This document shows, piece after piece, positions 31,798 to 42,124 of a stretch of DNA of 64,000 nt. Position 1 is the first letter of the stretch. The number at the start of each line of letters is the position of its first letter. The DNA is taken from assembly GCA_034769895.1 (NCBI GenBank), contig CM068367.1, forward strand, positions 127,150,927 through 127,214,926. The letters are read 5' to 3'. Both the position numbers and the translations under genes were made by a program. The notes under the pieces were generated by a model that made no database searches, was not told where the DNA came from, and worked only from the letters and a program-made list of their open reading frames with translations. This DNA is from Magicicada septendecula. Its lineage: Eukaryota > Arthropoda > Insecta > Hemiptera > Cicadidae.

Positions 31798-32244
31798 GTG
31801 TTGTTTTTGAAGGGCAAGAGACCCGTGTTAATAGATGATTTTTGTTTCCCAGTTTTGTATAAGTTTATACCCTCTGTGTGGAATGATTTTATAAGTATGA
31901 GATGGTGTTATGATGAGAGAAATTTAGATAGAGAATGGTGTGTTGATAGAGAGACAGAATTGTATGAATTAAAGAGAGATTATGATAAGTGGAAAGAAAT
32001 GTCAGAAGAGTGTTTAAACAAGAGTATTTTGATTTATGATGAAAGAGTAACTGACCCGATAATGAATATATTTACTAAGGGAGACTTGACAGAAAGACAT
32101 TATGTTGACTTGGTTCATGATTATTGTGATAAAACGAATGAATTTGCTTTTTATGGTTATGACACACAAAATAGCCATATGAGTGTCAATAAAATTGAAA
32201 AGTGTTACTTGAAACCAAGACTAATTTTTGACGATGGAGGGTAA
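31798..32244 (+). CDS. Second ORF of the inner element, unknown function
   Basis: 148 codons, acidic and rich in Tyr/Trp/Asp, with RWCYDERNLDREWCVDRE, ELYELKRDYDKWKE and KGDLTERHYVDLVHDYCDK. It is homologous to the outer element's second ORF by order of motifs (CDER, K...Y..., KGD). A preceding out-of-frame stretch (MLMCVYESERKWKDS near 31690) also has a counterpart in the outer element (MLVCVDESERKWRKN at 28767), so the true protein may start further upstream and be frame-broken here. No signal peptide, membrane segment or known domain is seen. Confidence 0.55.
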   Translation: MLFLKGKRPVLIDDFCFPVLYKFIPSVWNDFISMRWCYDERNLDREWCVDRETELYELKRDYDKWKEMSEECLNKSILIYDERVTDPIMNIFTKGDLTERHYVDLVHDYCDKTNEFAFYGYDTQNSHMSVNKIEKCYLKPRLIFDDGG

Positions 32245-34968
32245 ACTATAAAACAATCAATGGACAATTTTAAATATATTGTTTTGTGGTTTTTGACCTC
32301 GCAACCTTGGACATTGAAGTGTGATATAACTGAGTAATCAATGATGAAGAATTGTAAATAAGTGTAGTGAATTTAATGGTGTGTATTGTAGGATGTCAGG
32401 TAAACAATGTGTATATGTAGTAGCAATGGTGGTGATTATAATAATATTAATATTTGCAATCTAAAGAAATAACTAAATTAATTTTGAAGACAGTAATTAG
32501 CGAATTGTAATTGTTCTGATAGCAATGGAACTTGTATTTTCAATAATTAATTTAATTAAAACAATTTGATATGTTTAAATATTTTTGGTTGATTCAAAAG
32601 GTATATAATTGAATTTTCTAATGGATTTAAATGATTTTACGAGATGTGAATTTGGTAATTAATTGTTAAATTGTTAGATATGAAATAACACTGTGATTAA
32701 ATGTTTCAGAGGTTACTTGGAGGTATTGGTGTGTATGGTGTATATATTTTTGTGTATGTCAGTATGTGAATTATGTACTGTAAGTATAAAATTTGTAATA
32801 ATGAGAATAATTTGAGATAATTGTTTTAAACAGAAAATACAATAGTGTGTGTGGATTGGGGGGTTGCTCAGGTGAGCAACGAATTTAAATTTCATAAATT
32901 AAAAATGATAAATCGATTTTGCTCTAATAAAATGGTTGTATTATGCTTTGATAAATAGGTGTTCATACGTTCAGTATAATGTGTTCATTCTATATTTTGG
33001 AAATGTATTCTTTTATTGTGTTAGATGTAAGGATTGATAACAATATGTATTTCATATAATGTGTATAATTTGGAAATGTGTTTTCACTTTGCTAGGAATG
33101 TCAGCTGATCAGTAGTAAAATGTCACTGTTAAATTGTTTATTAATGTTCAAGGTAATTAATGTTAAAGATAATGTTTTAATGTGTTAAAGATGTTATTTC
33201 AAATAATGAGGAAAGTAATTTGGTACAGTTAAGGTTTTAAATGATTTGTGAAAACAATAAAAGATAGATTTTGGGTGATGAATATTTTGTTGGGACAGGT
33301 AGATCAGTCCCAGTTGAATTTGAAGTGGTGATAGAGAAAATAATGTTGTTGTGAGTTAATGTAATAGAATTTGAGAAGTATTGATGTTGACACAGTAGTT
33401 ATGGGGAATATATGTAGAGTAATGATTGATATATTGATGTGTATAAATGATGCTGTTATTTTGTTGTAGTTGAAGTGAGGTAATAAGAGTGTTAATTTGG
33501 GGATGGCAATTTTGTAATAGGGGATAGTGTAGTGTAGGAGTCCGCAACAAAGGGTTGGGACGGGAAGGGACCGATTGTCGCCGGAAAGGGTTACCTTAGG
33601 TAGAATCCAGGAACCAGAGTAAGGGAATGAGCTTTTTTGGGGGGGGAACACTTATCCTAAGTACAAAGGGTTAGAGAATATTTTTTTTATATATCGAGAG
33701 AATGTGACGAATTGAGTTTAATAGTAAGTTGGGTTTAGAGACTGTTTGATAGATGTTTTGATAGAGATGGGTGCCATGATAGTTAAAGTTGTTATTGGTA
33801 TTAGAGTCAAAGAGGTAAAGATTATATGTATAAATGCCAAGTGGCAAATCAAGGTATTATGAGTAATTAAATCACCCAAATTAATGGAGATTGTTAAGTA
33901 CAGAAAAGAGATTTATAGTAAGAATATAAAATTTTGATCAAACCAGTGACAATTTTAATAGAATTTGAAAATGTAAAGTTATAAAGTGTTTATTTGAGTA
34001 ATTTAAATATCAATTTGATTGTTAATTATAATAATATTTTGTTCTTTTAAATGTTTTATTGTATTTTGTTTTGTGTTTAAAGTTAGAATTTTACAGATGT
34101 TCAATGTATTTTCAGATGTAACTTGTGTATGATTTATGTAGGTCAAGGTTCTTGACCTGACCCAGTTTTGATCAGCTGATAGGTGATGTCCTATACTAGA
34201 CACGTTTAGCAAGGAAGTAAAGCCAATTTTGCTTTTAATTAATTTGAATAATTTTAAATAATTTCAATATTGAAAAAAGAATATATTTTAATAAATTTAA
34301 ATTTTTGAATTTAAAATTTTTTTTGAAAAAAAAAAATTCTTGATTTGTGCCTGCCATCTAATTGATGTTTTTGAACTTTGATGATGTTATTGTTTGTGTA
34401 CTAATCGTGTTTATTTTATTGAATTGTATTGTTTAGAATATAGGTATAATCACATGTTAGGATAAGGATGTTCATATTTTAAGAAATGTTCAACTTATTT
34501 GTTTTCTAATGATAAAAAACGAATGAAGAGAATTATTCAGTTTAGATAAAAGATTTTGTTTTGACTTAAAAGAAGATAGCTGTTGATTTTTAACTTAAAT
34601 AAAATTTTGAAGAATGTTTCAATTTTGATAGTATGTAACAATAAGTGTGTGTGTGTGTGTGTGTGTGTGCAAGCCCAGTAACTGCTAAAGACAGCCCAGT
34701 GTGCATGATAAGGGGAAACATATCGGTTGAGGATCTGGCATGATATAAGCCGGGGATTTGGATTTTGGGGTTGCATGTTAGAAGGTGAGGTGCGCTGTGG
34801 TGCGTATCTGTTCGATTTTTCGGTGTTGGGATCTCGCACAGAGAAGTCCAGTAATCTCGTTCAGATGCGTCCATAGTCGCCGAGCCAGGGGGGTCGTTTA
34901 CCCATGAAGTATAAGAGCTAGAGGGGTTGTTGGCACCATATCCTCACCGGTCCTCTTAGAGGTTTTAG
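32245..34968 (+). other. Non-coding 3' half of the inner element
   Basis: AT- and T/G-rich, without credible frames. It contains a TG microsatellite at 34646-34669 and a moderately conserved stretch (34680-34960) that resembles the outer element at 36880-37180 (shared words GAAACATATCGGTTGAGGAT / GGAGACATATCAGTTGTGGA and AGAAGTCCAGTAA). Confidence 0.6.
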
Positions 34969-35017
34969 CAATGAGATTTCTTCTGTTTCGGCAGAAGACC
35001 TCTCATTGGGGGGGTAT
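34969..35017 (+). promoter_or_regulatory. Hairpin and polypurine tract before the inner 3' LTR
   Basis: CAATGAGA (34969-34976) pairs with TCTCATTG (35001-35008), extended by an upper stem TCTTCTG/CAGAAGA across two mismatches, with a 6-nt loop. The 3' side runs into GGGGGGG (35008-35014) and then TAT and the LTR. The G-tract is the probable plus-strand primer. Confidence 0.7.
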
Positions 35018-36169
35018 TGTAATGGGCCGAATTGGGAGGGAATTTTATTTTATTGAATTTTTGGGATTTATAGAAAATATTTGTAAATTTAATTTCCATC
35101 TGGGATCAGGCCACGTGTTGAATTGAAACAGTGTTATAACAAAGGAACGATACGTCTCAACAGTTGTGCAATCAGTACGGAAGAATGCACCCAGCATCAG
35201 TTCCTAGAACTTTGCGAGTGTGTGGCAGTACGCCTGATCGCACCCGACAAGCAGGTGCGCGGACCGATGCCGGTTTTGTGAAACGCAAAGATGGCTAAGA
35301 GATAAAATTTCCGAGCACATGTACCAAGTTGACGGATGTGAGTCCTAAGTCCAACCCTTTTCGTGACGTCAGCCAGTGCTGAACGAATATTGTCCATGAA
35401 CCAGCACACAATCAACTGCATGAGTTAAATAGGACACAACTGTGGCGACGAAACACAAGGCTTTGTTTTCCACCTAGAAAGACGCAATCGAGTCAGCGGT
35501 GAACGCTAAGCCGCTTTTGGCAGTCCGATACAGACCGTACCTGCAGGTACAGAGCCAGGTGGGCTCTTCTCAAAATTTTGTAATTTACCAGTAAAAAAGT
35601 GAATTACCAGTTTAAAACAATGTGACAGTAGCGACATCATTCAGTATTGAACATCTACATTTATTTTTCAGACACACGAAACAGAAAACGCGAAATAGTG
35701 AGCTCGAGCGAAAACCACGTTGCCGGCCGGGAGTATTTCACAACATGTTTAAGGGTTTTGGCCGTAATTAAAATGATCAGGGGAGGGTTTATTGAAATAA
35801 ATTGAGTGAATGAGAGAATGGCAGACTGGGCTGTGTTTTTATGTCCTAGAATAAGGTAAGATATCTATCATGTTAAAAATTTCTAACGATGTACTTCAAA
35901 AGTTAAAAAACCATGTGGAGAGAGTAATATTTTTTTATATTTCATACACGGAAGAGATGTTTAGTAATCGCAAAATAAAACCCATTATCTGTTAAATGAT
36001 ATACGTTGTTAAACAAAGTCATTTCAAAAACCTTATTTCATTTGCTGTACTGTCGAGTTCGCCGTACGAACGGGGTTCGTCCACTTAGAGATCAGGCCAG
36101 ATCAAGAATAAGTTAAGGTAAGTGGAAGTTGCAATCAAATTCACTAATAAAAGTATTTAAAACATTACA
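35018..36169 (+). repeat. 3' LTR of the inner element
   Basis: Same length and ends as 29451-30602. Followed by ATAT, the target duplication. Confidence 0.95.
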
Positions 36170-36173
36170 ATAT

Positions 36174-37182
36174 GATGATGGTGGATAAGTGTTTTATTGT
36201 GTATGAACATTTAATTATGTGAACAGTGTGGGTTTGAAATGGATTGTCTTGTGAAACGAGTTGTGGTCAATAATAACAAAGAATAAGTTGAATTGTATAT
36301 TTTTTCTGTGTTAATGTCAATGTATTTGTATATTACAATATATTGTGTATTATATGTATTTTTGTGTAAACCATGTATGTAATAGGAATGATTAGTAGAT
36401 GATTAAACATAAATATGGTCAGTGTGTGTGGCGAGGAGGTTGCTACAGGGGTAGCAACGGTAACCAATATTAAGTATTAAGTATATGATATTGATAATGG
36501 TGTTGAATAAAAATATAATTATGATTCTGGTTTAAAGAAGTATTAAAATCAGGAAAACTGACCAATGAAGTTTAAATAGTTACATTGTTTGCCATAATAA
36601 AGTTGTGCTTTGAATTCTATAGGATAGAGATATAGATAAGTTGTTGTTGCTTTTTGAAAACTTAAGGAGTTATTTTACGTGCTATTATCTTAGTATAAGA
36701 GTATATTTTTCTTGTGGTGAAAGGAATAAAGTAGTATTGACTGGAGTCAGAAAGTTGGTAAATGTAGGAATGCAAAAAGGAGAGAGAGACATTCTGTCAT
36801 AAATCTTGTTTGTTGCTTTTGAAAACTTAGGAATTAAGAAAACCAATGCCTCTTAACATAAACCAATGCAGCTAAAGGGAGACATATCAGTTGTGGATAT
36901 GGGATAATACAAGGCCACTATTTAAATTTTTGTAGTCGATGTTTCAGAGTTTAGTGATGCTGTGACAGCGGTCCTGAGCTGGCCAGCGCGTCAGAGCAGG
37001 AACGTCAAGTGCCTGGATGGCCTTGCGGTGTTGGAATCTCGCAAGAGAAGTCCAGTAAGGTCAGGCAGGTACTGTCATCATCATTAGACCAAGGGTAAGT
37101 GATTTGTATTTCTTTTATATAAACAGTACAGGGGGTTGTGGTGACATATCCAGGCTGATCCCTTTAGAAAGTATGAATGAGT
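36174..37182 (+). other. 3' part of the outer element
   Basis: The first 49 nt (to 36222) complete the second ORF interrupted at 29450. The rest is non-coding and AT-rich, and its last 300 bp resemble the corresponding part of the inner element. Confidence 0.6.
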
Positions 37183-37231
37183 CAATGAGAGTTTTTATGT
37201 TTCAACATAAAACCTCTCATTGAGGGGGTTT
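37183..37231 (+). promoter_or_regulatory. Hairpin and polypurine tract before the outer 3' LTR
   Basis: CAATGAGAGTTTTTATGTT (37183-37201) pairs with AACATAAAACCTCTCATTG (37204-37222) with one mismatch and a 2-nt loop. GAGGGGG (37222-37228) follows, then TTT and the LTR. The lower stem equals that of the inner element; the upper stem differs but is equally paired. Confidence 0.75.
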
Positions 37232-38391
37232 TGTAACGGTACATAAGTCTGTGTAGGAATTTGTCGGTACAGGCAAAATTAATTTATTGTGATTTAATGT
37301 ATTAAAAGTGGTGAGGTTAAAATTTCCCAAATATATCATGCTACGCAGTTTGCCAGAGCAACTCGACTTCAAGGTCACTGGCCTACGTGACATACAACAC
37401 ATATTCAGACAAAGCAAGAATTGAACCATACGAAAATGTCATAATAAATATGATAAACGTAACAACTGAGACGTAAGACAATGCCGTGAACAAAAGGTTG
37501 ATGACGAGTAATCCCTTCCACCTGCTGAATGTACAACATAATATCTGCCCCAGTCTTCAACCTACATTCAGTGCAGTAGCACGCTACAAAATTCGCTAGC
37601 CGATTATTGCCAGCCAAAGTGTTTCAAACAGTACAAAAATGTAATTGAAAGGTAGTAAGTACCATTAACTAACCAGAAAAGTAAAAATGTAAAGTAAATT
37701 CAGTGCAGTGAAGGAACAGACTCAACGGTAAAGTTCGCCAACCACCTGCTGGAAATGGAGAGCGTCTGAGGAGAAACTGCGACGTCCAATTCAGGAAAGT
37801 TCAAAATTTATAACCATATCAATTTTATGATCTGAGCTCAAAAAATTCTAAATCAAAATATGTACCACTAATTAATGTATGGGGAGAGAGAGAGTGTGTG
37901 TGCGTGTGAGAGAATGCCGGCATCTACAAGTTATACAATGAAGCATTGGTTTGTGTTGTAATATAATCTGATACGTAGTAAATAAAATCAATGATAACTG
38001 CAGTTTAATAAAAAATACTCTTGTTATAAATTAAATACAGGAGATACAAGAAATGAATAATTAAAATTGATGTGTAGTTAGTTGGGCGGAAGTACATAGC
38101 CGCCATTTTGTTTTGTGTATACGACTCCATTTTGGTTTTTGTAAATTCTAACGATTGAAATTCAGAAATATTAAACCACAAGTTTTGTTGAACCTAAATG
38201 TTGTTAGACTTATTATTTCGAACGCTCAAACTGTTTCTGTGCTCGCTTAACAATGTATCCTGGCCCTTAGTGAGAAAAGTAATGGTGGCCACAAAGCCAC
38301 GTGTGCATACCGGATGTGTATCTTGAGTTACAAGGTAAGTACAAATAAAAATATTATTAATAAAAAAGTAAAAATGGGAATGGTAGTAACA
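37232..38391 (+). repeat. 3' LTR of the outer element
   Basis: It starts TGTAACGGTACATAAG and ends GGTAGTAACA, followed by TCCT. Partner of 26855-28017. Confidence 0.93.
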
Positions 38392-38426
38392 TCCTCATGG
38401 GTACATTTACTTTTTGTAGTATCTAG

Positions 38427-40004
38427 TTACTGTGATGAGAATGTATGGACAAATTGTGCCAATGGTGAGAAATCTGAGTCTTCAGGGGGGACTGGTGCAA
38501 CTTTTTGAATCGATTGTGGAGGTGGTAGGTCGATTGTAGGTGTATAAGTATTTTGGTGTAGCTCAGCATCACTGGTTTGGTAAGAAGTAGATGGAGATGG
38601 GGACTGGGAGCTGTATGTGTATGACAGCGAAGGAGATGGCCAAGTATGGGTATTACTGATATTATGTTGCTTATAAGGATTATAGAACCTGTTCTGCGGT
38701 TGTGAATGTGGTGTAGTAAATTCCTTCTCATATAAACCCATATCGGCTTTGAAAAGGATTTCTTCGACCAAATGCTCTACCACACTTTTTGTATGCTGAC
38801 TGTATTTTCTGTGCTTGGCTGCAATATGGTCCCCATAAGTAGAGCTTTCGTCTCATGAACATCGTTTTTCGTTGATTTTGATCATTAAGTCACAAGCCTT
38901 GTCTGCCCTGGATTGGTTACATCGGTTTGGCGCAGAGGGATCTAGGAAGCGTGATTTCTTACGTCTACTGCTGCTTGGTGTTGTCGTTGATTCATCTCTG
39001 TCCGTGCTCACACCATCTGGCTCCTGGTTCTGACTTGGTTTTGCAGTAGGGTTGCAATTTCCCTCTGTGTTGATATGTCTTTCCTCGATGTTTTGGTACA
39101 AAAGCTCCTGAAACAGAAATGGAATGAACGATATTTAAAAATAGGATAAGGTTGCTTTTTTTACTACTTTAAATATGTTAATGTGAGTGAGTGATTTTTT
39201 TTTTTCTGATATATGTTAAGTGTTAGTCAAGTTTATGGAGTGCATCATTATTGATCCATAAGTGCATCAAAAAGTGAAACAATCAGGGAGAAAATCGCTG
39301 ATTATTTTCATTCGGAAGGCAGAGTAGAATGGCAAGATATGTATGCTTGAAAAATCTGAGCGAAAAAGAATAGAACTTTTAAAATGTTCATTCAAAATTA
39401 AATGCATAGTGAACTTGAACATGTTTCGCAATTTATGTGATTCTGTGTTTTTTTTACAACAATTAAAAATAATGTAATTTACATTTTCTGTTTTCTATTG
39501 AGTGCAAAAACGCGTTTTACGTGTAATAATATGATTTTTCATTAAAATAATAATAATAACGCCTACAGAACTTAAATAAAAATTACAAAATACAAATCGT
39601 AAAATAAAAAGTATTCACTTACCTCTGTGTTCATTGTCTTTTTGACCACGAATTTATCCTGCAGGAAGCCCATACTGCTAATAGCAAACCATGTGGATTT
39701 GTAGACTTCATCAGCACCACTCTCAGTTTTCTTCTCTTTGTCTTTCATGGCGAAAAGATGTCAATAAACATTCCATTTTCTTTTTCACATCGTGCACATT
39801 ACCTTCTAAAACCTCACTTATTTCCCTCCAAGTGTCTAATCTTTTCAATTTGTTTTTATATTCACAGTTCGTAGGATCCCATAAACATTCCCGTTCACGA
39901 TAAAAATCTATCAGTTTTAATGCAGTCTCATTATTCCACTCCATACTCCAGCATTTTTCAACACAAGAAGAAATTAATACAACACACTCCCGTTCAACAG
40001 ACAA
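38427..40004 (-). pseudogene. Harbinger-associated MADF-domain protein, two exons, broken
   Basis: Exon 1 starts at 40004. Its MEWNNETALKLIDFYREREC, LWDPTNCEYKNKLKRLDTWR and DVKKKMECLLTSFRHERQRE blocks form a MADF (Myb/SANT-like) DNA-binding domain. After a 1-nt frame change it continues GADEVYKSTWFAISSMGFLQ to MNTE and a donor GTAAGT near 39624. A T-rich tract and CAG acceptor near 39112 lead to exon 2 (ELLYQNIEERHINTEG, a Ser/Thr- and Arg/Lys-rich linker, one in-frame TGA at 38853-38855, then HRKYSQHTKSVVEHLVEEIL and a Pro/Ser-rich tail). PIF/Harbinger elements pair such a protein with the transposase to bind the ends. This one is inactivated by a frameshift and a stop. Confidence 0.85.
39110..39624 (-). 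other. Intron of the MADF gene
   Basis: An AT-rich interval between donor GAG|GTAAGT and acceptor TTTCTGTTTCAG|GAG on the minus strand. It contains no coding potential. Splice-site quality and the change of composition support the call; phase is consistent with exon 2 continuing the protein. Confidence 0.7.
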
Positions 40005-40208
40005 GGCAAATCACAAATGAACCACCGAACGATCGGCCCGGCGTCTATACTAGGAGAGGGGTCCCAACGCCAACCCTTTGATGTTACCGCCAGAAGTCCA
40101 AACCTCAACCAAGGCCAACCGCTTCGTTGGCTCTGATTTGCCTCCCGTACACACTAAGTAAATCTTGGCCAACGAAGTGGTTGGTTGTCGTTCGTACACA
40201 CTAAGCGG

Positions 40209-40298
40209 TTAGGCGCGTACACACTAAGCAAATCTTGGCCAACGAAGCGGTTGGTTGTCGTTCGTTGGCCGAGATTTGCTTAGTGTGTACGCGCCTTA
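40209..40298. mobile_element. 84-bp fold-back MITE with TTA target sites
   Basis: Arms of 35 bp (40212-40246 and 40261-40295) are reverse complements with one mismatch around a 14-nt centre; each arm begins with GGCGCGTACACACTAAGC. Both sides carry TTA (40209-40211, 40296-40298). It coincides with the right end of the Harbinger element, and another partial copy of the terminal sequence lies at about 40149-40200, so the terminus has been duplicated or a small MITE landed on it. Confidence 0.7.
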
Positions 40299-40299
40299 A

Positions 40300-40477
40300 C
40301 ATGGAAGTAAAATATGCAACATAATGTGCAACATTCAAATAGCCATTTATATTGTTTTACTTGCATGTTCCATAAGGAAATGGAAGTATGGTGATGGCGA
40401 AAAAAATCGTGTTCGAGATAATTGCAGATTCTGATTGACTACCCTCAAAACATGAAAAAAAGCCATTTTTTCGAAAA

Positions 40478-40516
<39 letters not shown>

Positions 40517-40612
40517 TACTGTGTGTAGATTTTTTTCTATGGCAAACGATAAAAGCCGCAAATTCAAACAGAATCAAATAATTTTTTGCATACAAACCTG
40601 AATTGTAGAGTT
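40300..40612 (-). repeat. Composite repeat tail and monomer, inverted
   Basis: Contains the palindrome CATGTTCCATAAGGAAATGG, the CGTGTTCGAGATAA segment, a TG microsatellite (about 40483-40514) and most of one monomer, cut by the hAT at 40621. Confidence 0.8.
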
Positions 40613-42124
40613 CTCAAGACCAGAGGCCCAGCGAGGGGGTGTTTTGGGGGTTAACCCCCCCCCAGAGAGATTAAAAAATATATTTTTTTATGTTGAATGG
40701 GCTACATAATAAAGAAGTTTTAAAACAGTTCAAGAGGTTCTCATATCAAAACATGCTGACAGTGGACTGAGGGGTGTTAATCCTCAATTCCATGACCGTA
40801 AACTGCGACTCTCTGCAAGTCCACTCTGTGAGTGTTTGCCGCCATTACCATGGCAGGCAACACCGCTATGTGTGGAATGATGTGCATTTTACTCGCCGTT
40901 CACTCGCAGTGGTTCAACCGCTTAACGTACAGAATGCGCAATTTTTATTCAGTTTGTAGCAGGCAAACCGCGGCGGTAGGCCTACACTCGTGTGGCGGCG
41001 GTTCAATCGCTTGTGCAATTGAAAAATGTGACTTTCTGATGAGCCTCTTTGTAATTGAGTACGTATTTTCACTGACTTTACCATTAAGCTTGTACTTGCA
41101 GAGAGAAAATCTTGACCTTTCAGATGCCATAAAGCCTGCTATAACTGTAAAAAAGAAGTTAGAAGAGGCTCGAAATGAGGCAGGTGACACATTTTCACCT
41201 ATTTTCAAGAAATCTAGTGACCTGTGTGAAGATTTGGAGGTCCCTGTTTCGAGACCAAGGACGACAGGGCAGCAGACAATGAGACACAATGTTCCGGCCG
41301 ACTCAGTTAAGGAATACTTCAGAAGATCACTATTTATCCCTTCCCTCGAAAATACTATCCAGGCTTTTGACCAAAAGTTTGAATCTTACCAGAACATACC
41401 AACACCTTTCCAGTGTTTGATACAAACCAGCCTAGAAGAAAGTAATTATCAAAACACTTCTAGCATTAGCAAACTAGCGGAGTTTTACGAACTTGAAACT
41501 TCAGGGGTCTATGGTGAGATTATTCTGTGGCAAGAGACTTTGAAACAAAAAAAGCCGAAAAATGCAATAGAGGCTTTGCAGCATTCCAACGCTGACCTGC
41601 CCATGGTAAATTCTTTACTTTCTATTTATTTTGGCAACAATCCCAGTCACTACTTGTACACCTGAAAGGTCATTTTCTTCATTGAAGTTGCTGAAGACCT
41701 ATTTGAGGAACAGAACTTCCAATTCCGAAGAGCGCCTAAATGGACTAGCTATGGCGTATATACACGAGAGAATTGTGTAACTGAGGATGAAGTACTTGAC
41801 GAACTTTCTCGAAAGTCACGAAGACTCAATATTTCTTTGTAATGATGAATAAACAAATTTAAAATTTACTTTTGGAAAACTTTTCTATTTGTTGCCAACC
41901 TAAAACCCCGTGTACCTTAATACTACCCTTTACCTATTTATCACAGTTATAAATTATGTACATGCATAATTTGAGATTTCTCAATATGACATAAGGTCCG
42001 CAAAATACATCAGATGTGCGCAAGACATATATTAGGCCCTGGTAGACCGCATCTGCCCACCCTAAAAATAGAAGAGTTAATCCCCCCCTCAGGAGAAATT
42101 CCTGGCTGCGTTACTACTCAAGAC
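40613..42124 (+). mobile_element. hAT transposon inserted in the tandem array, 8-bp TSD
   Basis: It begins CAGAGGCCCAGCGAGG at 40621 and ends at 42116. The inverted right end (TAGTAACGCAGCCAGG read on minus) matches loosely. CTCAAGAC flanks it at 40613-40620 and 42117-42124. The interrupted monomer continues correctly across the insertion (TTGAGAACTCT... read on minus). It carries a broken transposase on +. Confidence 0.88.
40985..41780 (+). pseudogene. hAT transposase (DUF4371/hAT-dimer type), truncated and frameshifted
   Basis: The recognisable part starts near AIEKCDFLMSLFVIEYVF and SLTLPLSLYLQ (41020-41110), continues with LCEDLEVPVSRPRT and YFRRSLFIPSLEN, and then ISKLAEFYELE. The frame ends SHYLYT at 41665, while the C-terminal dimerisation motif TTCTPERSFSSLKLLKTYLR and RLNGLAMAYIHERI lies in the next frame (about 41637-41780). 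One frameshift thus separates them. The pattern is that of the P52rIPK/ZMYM1-like hAT proteins. The N-terminal zinc finger and first catalytic region are missing, so it is an internal-deletion copy. Confidence 0.85.

Larger units (their letters stand above)
29447..36173 (+). mobile_element. Inner non-autonomous LTR retrotransposon
   Basis: LTRs at 29451-30602 and 35018-36169, both 1152 bp, with the 4-bp target duplication ATAT on either side (29447-29450 and 36170-36173). Internal 4.4 kb: an 18-nt primer-binding site, a Gag-like ORF with one stop, a second unknown ORF, then about 2.8 kb without coding potential that ends in a hairpin and G-tract. No reverse transcriptase, protease or integrase. 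It is related to the outer element in both ORFs and in its 3' end. Confidence 0.92.
26851..38395 (+). mobile_element. Outer non-autonomous LTR retrotransposon, inserted in Harbinger
   Basis: Bounded by the two LTRs and the TCCT duplication. Apart from the nested inner element it has about 2.5 kb of internal sequence: a tRNA-primer-like site after the 5' LTR, a Gag-like coiled-coil ORF, a second ORF of unknown function, and a 3' non-coding part ending in a hairpin plus polypurine tract. No protease, reverse transcriptase or integrase can be found, so it must be moved by another element. The LTR ends (TGTAACGGTACATAA on the 3' copy) match the start of the Gypsy LTR at 44044. Confidence 0.88.
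26194..40299. mobile_element. PIF/Harbinger transposon, interrupted by nested LTR elements
   Basis: The left end AGCCGCGTACACACTA (26197) and the inverted right end TAGTGTGTACGCGCCT (to 40296) match apart from one base, and both are flanked by TAA (26194-26196 and 40297-40299), the 3-bp target duplication typical of this superfamily. The element carries the usual two genes: the start of a Harbinger transposase (+, 26438-26815) and a MADF-domain gene (-, 40004-38427). The catalytic part of the transposase is missing. Two nested LTR retrotransposons occupy 26855-38391. Confidence 0.85.

Noticed and set aside
40832-41015. N-terminal 60 codons of the long frame in the second hAT as part of the transposase
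   Set aside because: Residues before AIEKCDFLM do not resemble the family and lie in subterminal sequence; the coding relic is taken from about 40985.
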